From Burkholderiales bacterium (lineage in GTDB: Bacteria > Pseudomonadota > Gammaproteobacteria > Burkholderiales > Burkholderiaceae_C): DNA of 37,204 bases. The stretch's first letter is position 1, and each line of letters begins with the position of its first letter. The stretch lies in contig JANXXS010000174.1 in assembly GCA_025350505.1 (NCBI GenBank), positions 1 to 37,204 on the forward strand. Direction: 5' to 3'. Both the position numbers and the translations under genes were made by a program. The notes beneath the pieces were generated by a model. That model was not told the DNA's origin. It ran no database searches and saw only the letters and a program-made list of their open reading frames with translations. Positions 33,028-37,204 of this stretch are shown in pieces.

Positions 33028-34566
33028 TCAGGCGAGAGCGTAGTGGGCCAGCGCCGCGCCGAGCCGGGCGCCGTGCTCGTCGGCGAGCGCCGCCTCGCAC
33101 AGCTCGCGCAGCGTCGCCGGAGCGAGCGCCGCACCCGCCTTCTGCACCGCGGCCATGACGGTCTCGAAGTTGCGCACGCCGCGCTCGTGGGTGTCGCTGT
33201 AGCCCTTGACCAGCCGCTGGCACTGCGCCACCTCGACGGCGAGCTCGGGGTTGATCGCCACCGTCGACGCGATGCGAGCGAGCCACGTCTCGATCGCCGC
33301 ATTCTCGGCGGCGTAGCGCGTCGTGGCGCGTCGCCAGCGCTTCATGCCGGCCACGGCGCGCAGCATGAAAAAGCCCGCGAGCGAGCTGGTCGTGACGATG
33401 CGGCCCTTCTGCGTGAAGCGCTCGACGAGGCGACGCGGCCAGCCCGGTCGCTCGATCCAGCGGCCGATCGAAGCCGGCAGGGTCTCGGCGATCTCCTGCA
33501 CGCGCGGGTGCAGGTACTCGTCGATCGCCAACACCTGGTCGCGGTCGGCGCGAACCTCGCCCCGCACGCGCTCGAAGCGCGAGCCGCGCGTCTTCAGCGC
33601 GGCGACGCGGATCGTGTCTTCGTACGACATCCAGAGCGCGAGATGGCGCGCCGTTTCGTCAAGCAGTCGGGCGGTCGCGCCGGGCAGCACCGCGACCGCG
33701 GCCATGCGGTCGAGGTAGAGATCGGCGTAGGCGAGGTCCTGGTAGTCGATCAGCCGGCGCACGCCTTCGCGAAGCATCGTTCGGGCGGAGGCAGGGAAGG
33801 ACGTGTCGATGCGGTCGAGCAGGGATTGCACCGCTGGATTTCGCGCCGTGGCTCGGGATCCTTCGCTTCGCTCAGGATGACCGATATCTTTCGACGCCGA
33901 AGCGCCGCTGTCATCCTGAGCGGAGCGAAGGTTCTCGTCCTGCCGCATCCCGGCCCGCTCGCGGCCCGCGGCAAACGCCTTCAGGCTGCTCGCCACGCCG
34001 ACGCCGCCGCGCTCGATCGTCGCCTCGTATTGCGCGCGGCTGAACGGCAGCACGCCGGTGCCGGCGAGCGCGCCGAACAGCACGGCGCTGATGACGCTGC
34101 CGCTCTGCTCGGCCGTCTCGGCCATGTCGAAGCGGACGAAGCGCTTCGCCGCCGCCTCGGCATGCGCTAGCAGCGCGCCGCTGTCGACGCGGCCGTCGCC
34201 GAGCGCGCTTTTCTCGGTGATGGAATAGACGCGATGCGTCGAGGCGACCAGCGTCGTGCGGTCGGGCGTGACGAGGCCGCGCTGCACGGCGCGGCCGCAT
34301 TCCATCAGCTCGGAGGCAAGCACGACGTCGACGTCGCCGGGCAGCGGCATCAGCGCCAGCACCGGCGCAGCGCCGTCGCGCTCGGCCTCGGCCACCGGAT
34401 AGAGCTCGACGTAATAGATCGTCGCGCCTGTGCGCTGCGCGACGCCGGGCACCGAGGTCGTCTGCGCCAGCCAGCCGTTCGCTTCGCCGAGGTCGACGAT
34501 CCAGTCGGCGAGCACGCCGCCGCCCTCGCCGCCCATCGCCATGATCGCGATCTTCAGGGGTTGCAC
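33028..34566 (-). CDS. iorB: Indolepyruvate oxidoreductase subunit beta family protein (IorB-like)
   Basis: 512 aa. N-terminal ~200 residues form the gamma-type pyruvate:ferredoxin oxidoreductase domain, with IAIMAMGGEGGGVLADWI (6-23), VPGVAQRTGATIYYVE and LASELMECGRAV. The C-terminal ~270 residues are the long helical extension found in the fused IorB proteins of proteobacteria. Works with IorA to convert aryl-2-oxo acids such as indolepyruvate to the aryl-acyl-CoA, CO2 and reduced acceptor. Residues about 208-238 (LRSAQDDS to HPERSEGS) are encoded by a palindromic repeat inserted in frame at the join between the two halves. It lies 21 bp after the metallo-beta-lactamase-fold gene. Confidence 0.9.
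   Translation of the reverse strand: MQPLKIAIMAMGGEGGGVLADWIVDLGEANGWLAQTTSVPGVAQRTGATIYYVELYPVAEAERDGAAPVLALMPLPGDVDVVLASELMECGRAVQRGLVTPDRTTLVASTHRVYSITEKSALGDGRVDSGALLAHAEAAAKRFVRFDMAETAEQSGSVISAVLFGALAGTGVLPFSRAQYEATIERGGVGVASSLKAFAAGRERAGMRQDENLRSAQDDSGASASKDIGHPERSEGSRATARNPAVQSLLDRIDTSFPASARTMLREGVRRLIDYQDLAYADLYLDRMAAVAVLPGATARLLDETARHLALWMSYEDTIRVAALKTRGSRFERVRGEVRADRDQVLAIDEYLHPRVQEIAETLPASIGRWIERPGWPRRLVERFTQKGRIVTTSSLAGFFMLRAVAGMKRWRRATTRYAAENAAIETWLARIASTVAINPELAVEVAQCQRLVKGYSDTHERGVRNFETVMAAVQKAGAALAPATLRELCEAALADEHGARLGAALAHYALA
33857..33932. repeat. Palindromic repeat element inside iorB (copy 1)
   Basis: Arms 33860-33880 (begins CCTTCGCTTCGCTC) and 33911-33931 are inverted copies matching at 20 of 21 positions, with a 30-bp spacer. 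On the coding strand it reads through in frame without a stop, adding about 25-30 residues. It is the same element family as the copy in iorA at 36366-36430. CTTCGCT(T/C)CGCTCAGGATGA arms recur in many bacterial genomes as short dispersed palindromes. Confidence 0.85.
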
Positions 34567-34587
34567 GGCGCTCGTTCCAAGGGCCGC

Positions 34588-35337
34588 TCAGCCTTGCCGG
34601 CTTTCCGTCATGCGCCCGCAGTAGGCGCGCATCTCGGTCGGCAGGTCGTCGGGGCAAACGCCGCACCGACGGTTGCCGGGCACCGCCCACTCGATGAACT
34701 TCGGGTACGCAAGATCGAGCGCGGCCATGATGCGCAGAAACTCGTCGCGCGTGCGGCCGGCGCCGAGGCGCGGGTTGCGCAGTTTTTCCTGGCCGATCGA
34801 CGAGACGCGCCGGTCCTCGTAGTCGTGCGCCGGATAGACCAGGCACTCGTCGGCCAACGCGAACAGCTTGCCGGTGACGCTCTCGAACAAGGCGGCGGCG
34901 TCGCCGTTCTGGAAATCGGTGCGGCCGCAGCCGTCGATCAGCAAGGCGTCGCCGGTGAAGACGCGGTCGTCGAGGGCGTAGGCGAAATGACCGTCGGTGT
35001 GGCCGGGCGTGTGCATCGGCCGCAAGGCGATCCGGCCGACGTTGAACGGCACGCCGTCGAGCACGCCGGCGTCGGCACAGGGCAGCCGCTCGATGGCGGG
35101 CGCGGCGATCCTGCTGCCGACGCGCTGCTTGAGATGGAGCGCGGCGGTGATGTGGTCGGCGTGGATGTGCGTGTCGAGCGTCCAGGCGAGCTTCAGGCCC
35201 AGGCCGGCGACGACCTCGAGGTCGCGGTCGATCGAGTTGACGACCGGGTCGATGAGCAGCGCCTGGCCCGTTTCTTCGCAACCGAGCAGATAGGTGCAGG
35301 TGCTGGAGAGCGGCTCGAACAACTGGCGAAAAAGCAT
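34588..35337 (-). CDS. MBL-fold hydrolase, ETHE1-like persulfide dioxygenase family
   Basis: 249 aa. Metallo-beta-lactamase fold with THIHADH (56-62), His113 in TPGHTDGH, Asp130 in FTGDALL and His171 in YPAHDY. The HxHxDH, single-iron-type ligand set and the GRTDFQNGD segment match ETHE1/Blh persulfide dioxygenases, which oxidise glutathione persulfide. The C-terminal CGVCPDDLPTEMRAYC adds cysteines. ATG 35337 has GGAGG 3 bp upstream. It sits between iorA and iorB with 25- and 21-bp gaps, so it is co-expressed with them; a thioesterase-like hydrolysis role in that pathway is an alternative. Confidence 0.87.
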   Translation of the reverse strand: MLFRQLFEPLSSTCTYLLGCEETGQALLIDPVVNSIDRDLEVVAGLGLKLAWTLDTHIHADHITAALHLKQRVGSRIAAPAIERLPCADAGVLDGVPFNVGRIALRPMHTPGHTDGHFAYALDDRVFTGDALLIDGCGRTDFQNGDAAALFESVTGKLFALADECLVYPAHDYEDRRVSSIGQEKLRNPRLGAGRTRDEFLRIMAALDLAYPKFIEWAVPGNRRCGVCPDDLPTEMRAYCGRMTESRQG

Positions 35338-35362
35338 GCGCGCCTCCGGTGTCCGGCGAGGG

Positions 35363-37204
35363 TCAGAACGCGAGGCGCGCGCGCGCTTTGGCATCGCGCC
35401 GCTGCAGCCAGCCGATGACGGCACCGCGCATGCGCTCGGCGAGACGGTCCCAGGCGCTCGGGTTGCTGACGATGCGCGCCTTGTAGAACGAAGGGCAGAG
35501 CACCGCCGCATGCGAGACCTCGCCGCAGACGCCGCAGCCGACGCAGCTGTCGAGCACGCTGGCGACCGGGTCGGTGCGCAGCGGGTCGGGGTTGGCCTTG
35601 ATCGAAAGCGACGGGCAGCCGGAAAGGCGAATGCAAGAGTGGTCGCCGGTGCAGGTGTCGGCGTCGACGCCGAAGCGCTCGCGCACGACGCGCTCGCCGC
35701 GCGCCACCGCCGCCTTCACCAGCGGCTTGATGCGGCGCTGTCGATTCAACTGGCACTCGGACTGCGCGATCAGCACCTTCGGTCCCTTGGCCTTCGAGGT
35801 CAGCGCGTCGCGCAGCGCGTCGCGCATGGCGGCGACGTCGTAGGTGCGTCGGATCGTCCTCACCCAGTCGACGCCGACGCCGCGCACCGCTTTCTCGATC
35901 GCATGCCCGGTGCTGCGCGTCGGATTCGCCAGCTTCGACGAGAGCAGGTCCTGGCCGCCGGTCGCGGAGGTGTAGTTGTTGTCGACGACGATGGTCAGGT
36001 TGTCGCTGCGGTTGAAGACGGCGTTGGCGATGCCGCTGGTCAGGCCGTTGTGCCAGAAGCCGCCGTCGCCCATCATCGAGATGGCGCGTTTGGGCGAGTT
36101 GGTGTTGAAGGCCGAGGCGCCGGCCGTGCCGAGGCCGTAGCCCATCGTCGTGTTGCCGATGTGAAACGGCGGCAGGATCGAGAACAGGTGGCAGCCGATG
36201 TCGGCACTGACGTGATGCGGCCCCAGCTCGCGCTCGACCAGCTTCATGGCGCTGAAGATCGGCCGCTCCGGGCAGCCGGTGCAAAAGCCGGGTGGCCGGC
36301 CGTGCACCACCTCGGCGAGCGCGGTCAGCGGGATGACCCTGGCCGGAGCCGGAGGCAGCGCTGCGGGAGATCCTTCGCTTCGCTCAGGATGAAGAGCAGC
36401 CCTGTCACCCCGAGCGGAGCGAAGGGTCTCCACCTTGCCGTAGTGCTCGAGGAAGGCGCGCGTTCCCTTCAGCACCTCGGCGCCGGTGTACTCGCCGGCC
36501 GGCGCGAGGAAGTCCTTGCCATGCAGCACTGTCTGCAGGTCGGCCTGGCGCAGGATCGTCGCCAGGTTCTGCTCGATGAAGTTGGGCTGGCCTTCCTCGA
36601 CCAGCAGCACTGCCTTCTTGCCTGCGCAGAAGCGCGTCACCTCGGCCGGCACGACCGGATAGGCGACGTTCATGACGTAGAGCGGAATCGTCGAGCGGCC
36701 GTAGACATCGGCCAGGCCGAGCCGTTCGAGCGCGCGCACCAGGGCGTTGTAGTTGCCGCCCTGGACGATGATGCCGAGCTCGCCGTCGCTGCCGGGAAAG
36801 AACTCGTTGAGGCCATGCGCCTCGATGAAGCGCAGCGCTGCCGGCCAGCGCTCGTTGACCTTTTCCTGCTCGTGCAGGTAAGTGGCTGGCGGCAGCGCGA
36901 TGCGCGCGACGTCGCGGCGCGGCGCCTCGAGCGCGTCGCTGGGGGCAAACCTCGCCGTCTGGTTGGCGCTGGCCGTGAAGTGGCCGTGCACGTGGCAGGC
37001 GCGGATGCGCAGCATCAGCATCACCGGCGTGTGGCTCGCCTCCGAGAGCGCGAAGCCGTGCTTCACCGCAGCGACGATCGAAGGCAAGTTGGGCCGCGGA
37101 TCGAGCAGCCACATCTGCGACTTCATGGCGAAGGCATGCGTGCGCTCCTGCATGATCGACGAGCCTTCGCCGTAGTCCTCGCCGACAATCACGAGCGCGC
37201 CGCC
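35363..37204 (-). CDS. iorA: Indolepyruvate ferredoxin oxidoreductase subunit alpha (IorA-like), N-terminus off the right edge
   Basis: 613 residues visible; roughly the first 100 are beyond the window. Contains the pyrimidine-binding-side domain, IPLYVMNVAYPVVP, the CTGCPERP segment, and the thiamine-diphosphate motif GDGGFWHN followed by VVDNNY (36072-35990 region). At the C-terminus are two iron-sulfur motifs, CTGDHSCIRLSGCPS and CVGCGVCG with a distal Cys (about 35510-35670), the expected 2[4Fe-4S] ferredoxin-like domain. Catalyses CoA-dependent oxidative decarboxylation of aryl-2-oxo acids with IorB. A palindromic repeat is inserted in frame after HYGKVET. First visible gene of the minus-strand operon. 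Confidence 0.93.
   Translation of the reverse strand, partial: GGALVIVGEDYGEGSSIMQERTHAFAMKSQMWLLDPRPNLPSIVAAVKHGFALSEASHTPVMLMLRIRACHVHGHFTASANQTARFAPSDALEAPRRDVARIALPPATYLHEQEKVNERWPAALRFIEAHGLNEFFPGSDGELGIIVQGGNYNALVRALERLGLADVYGRSTIPLYVMNVAYPVVPAEVTRFCAGKKAVLLVEEGQPNFIEQNLATILRQADLQTVLHGKDFLAPAGEYTGAEVLKGTRAFLEHYGKVETLRSARGDRAALHPERSEGSPAALPPAPARVIPLTALAEVVHGRPPGFCTGCPERPIFSAMKLVERELGPHHVSADIGCHLFSILPPFHIGNTTMGYGLGTAGASAFNTNSPKRAISMMGDGGFWHNGLTSGIANAVFNRSDNLTIVVDNNYTSATGGQDLLSSKLANPTRSTGHAIEKAVRGVGVDWVRTIRRTYDVAAMRDALRDALTSKAKGPKVLIAQSECQLNRQRRIKPLVKAAVARGERVVRERFGVDADTCTGDHSCIRLSGCPSLSIKANPDPLRTDPVASVLDSCVGCGVCGEVSHAAVLCPSFYKARIVSNPSAWDRLAERMRGAVIGWLQRRDAKARARLAF
36366..36430. repeat. 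Palindromic repeat element inside iorA (copy 2)
   Basis: Inverted arms 36366-36392 (begins GGAGATCCTTCGC) and 36405-36430 with a 12-bp spacer; the 21-bp core arms match at 18 of 21. Read on the coding strand it encodes LRSARGDRAALHPERSEGS in frame. The 21-bp left core arm (36372-36392) is identical to the left core arm of the iorB copy, and its flanks extend the palindrome by 5-6 bp on each side. Confidence 0.85.

Noticed and set aside
1-37204. tRNA, rRNA, CRISPR, integrase or insertion-sequence genes.
   Set aside because: I looked for cloverleaf-like segments, regular spaced repeats and transposase motifs and saw none that could be supported.

Overview
The window is very GC-rich, densely coded, and carries gene families typical of Burkholderiales: IorAB-type indolepyruvate oxidoreductase, Rieske dioxygenase, SCP-x-like thiolase with DUF35, DoxX, and large Ser/Thr kinases with TPR-like tails. 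I infer a Betaproteobacterium of that order. There is no rRNA, tRNA, CRISPR array or complete insertion sequence. Function calls rest on motifs and family resemblance read by eye.

Layout. 1-4132: an unrecognised partial gene (minus), then a plus-strand run of an M19 dipeptidase-like protein, a DUF885 metallopeptidase-like protein and a SAM methyltransferase. 4271-8430 (minus): acetylornithine deacetylase and a membrane Ser/Thr protein kinase; both have a nearly identical -10-like motif almost touching the start codon. 8475-11131 (plus): threonine/serine dehydratase, a membrane protein, and an Ig-like-domain protein broken by a frameshift. 11281-13485 (minus): enoyl-CoA hydratase and a flavin monooxygenase. 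13486-14102 is a gene-poor scar holding the C-terminal half of a cupin gene.

14103-22942 is the least explained part. Two large proteins (891 and 1040 aa) are diverged paralogues with coiled-coil, beta-rich and C-terminal helical parts. They face each other across a three-gene set: a lipid-anchored M48-like peptidase, a second lipoprotein and a four-helix membrane protein. A secreted HEAT/TPR protein lies upstream of the second paralogue. I do not recognise this as a described system.

23097-27886: DoxX (plus), then a minus-strand acyl-CoA module of CoA ligase, thiolase-like protein without the usual nucleophilic Cys, and a DUF35-SDR fusion whose SDR half lacks the catalytic Tyr. 27978-31191 (plus): a hollowed-out type I restriction-modification locus. 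hsdM is fused in frame to the end of hsdS, hsdR has lost nearly all its body, and an intact Fic gene with a palindromic operator-like site sits between them.

31199-37204 (minus): a compact catabolic operon of iorA (running off the right edge), an ETHE1-like metallo-beta-lactamase-fold protein, iorB, and the alpha and beta subunits of a ring-hydroxylating dioxygenase. Related palindromic repeats are inserted in frame in both iorA and iorB. The gene order suggests conversion of an aromatic or arylpyruvate-type substrate to an acyl-CoA plus ring hydroxylation; the substrate cannot be read from sequence.
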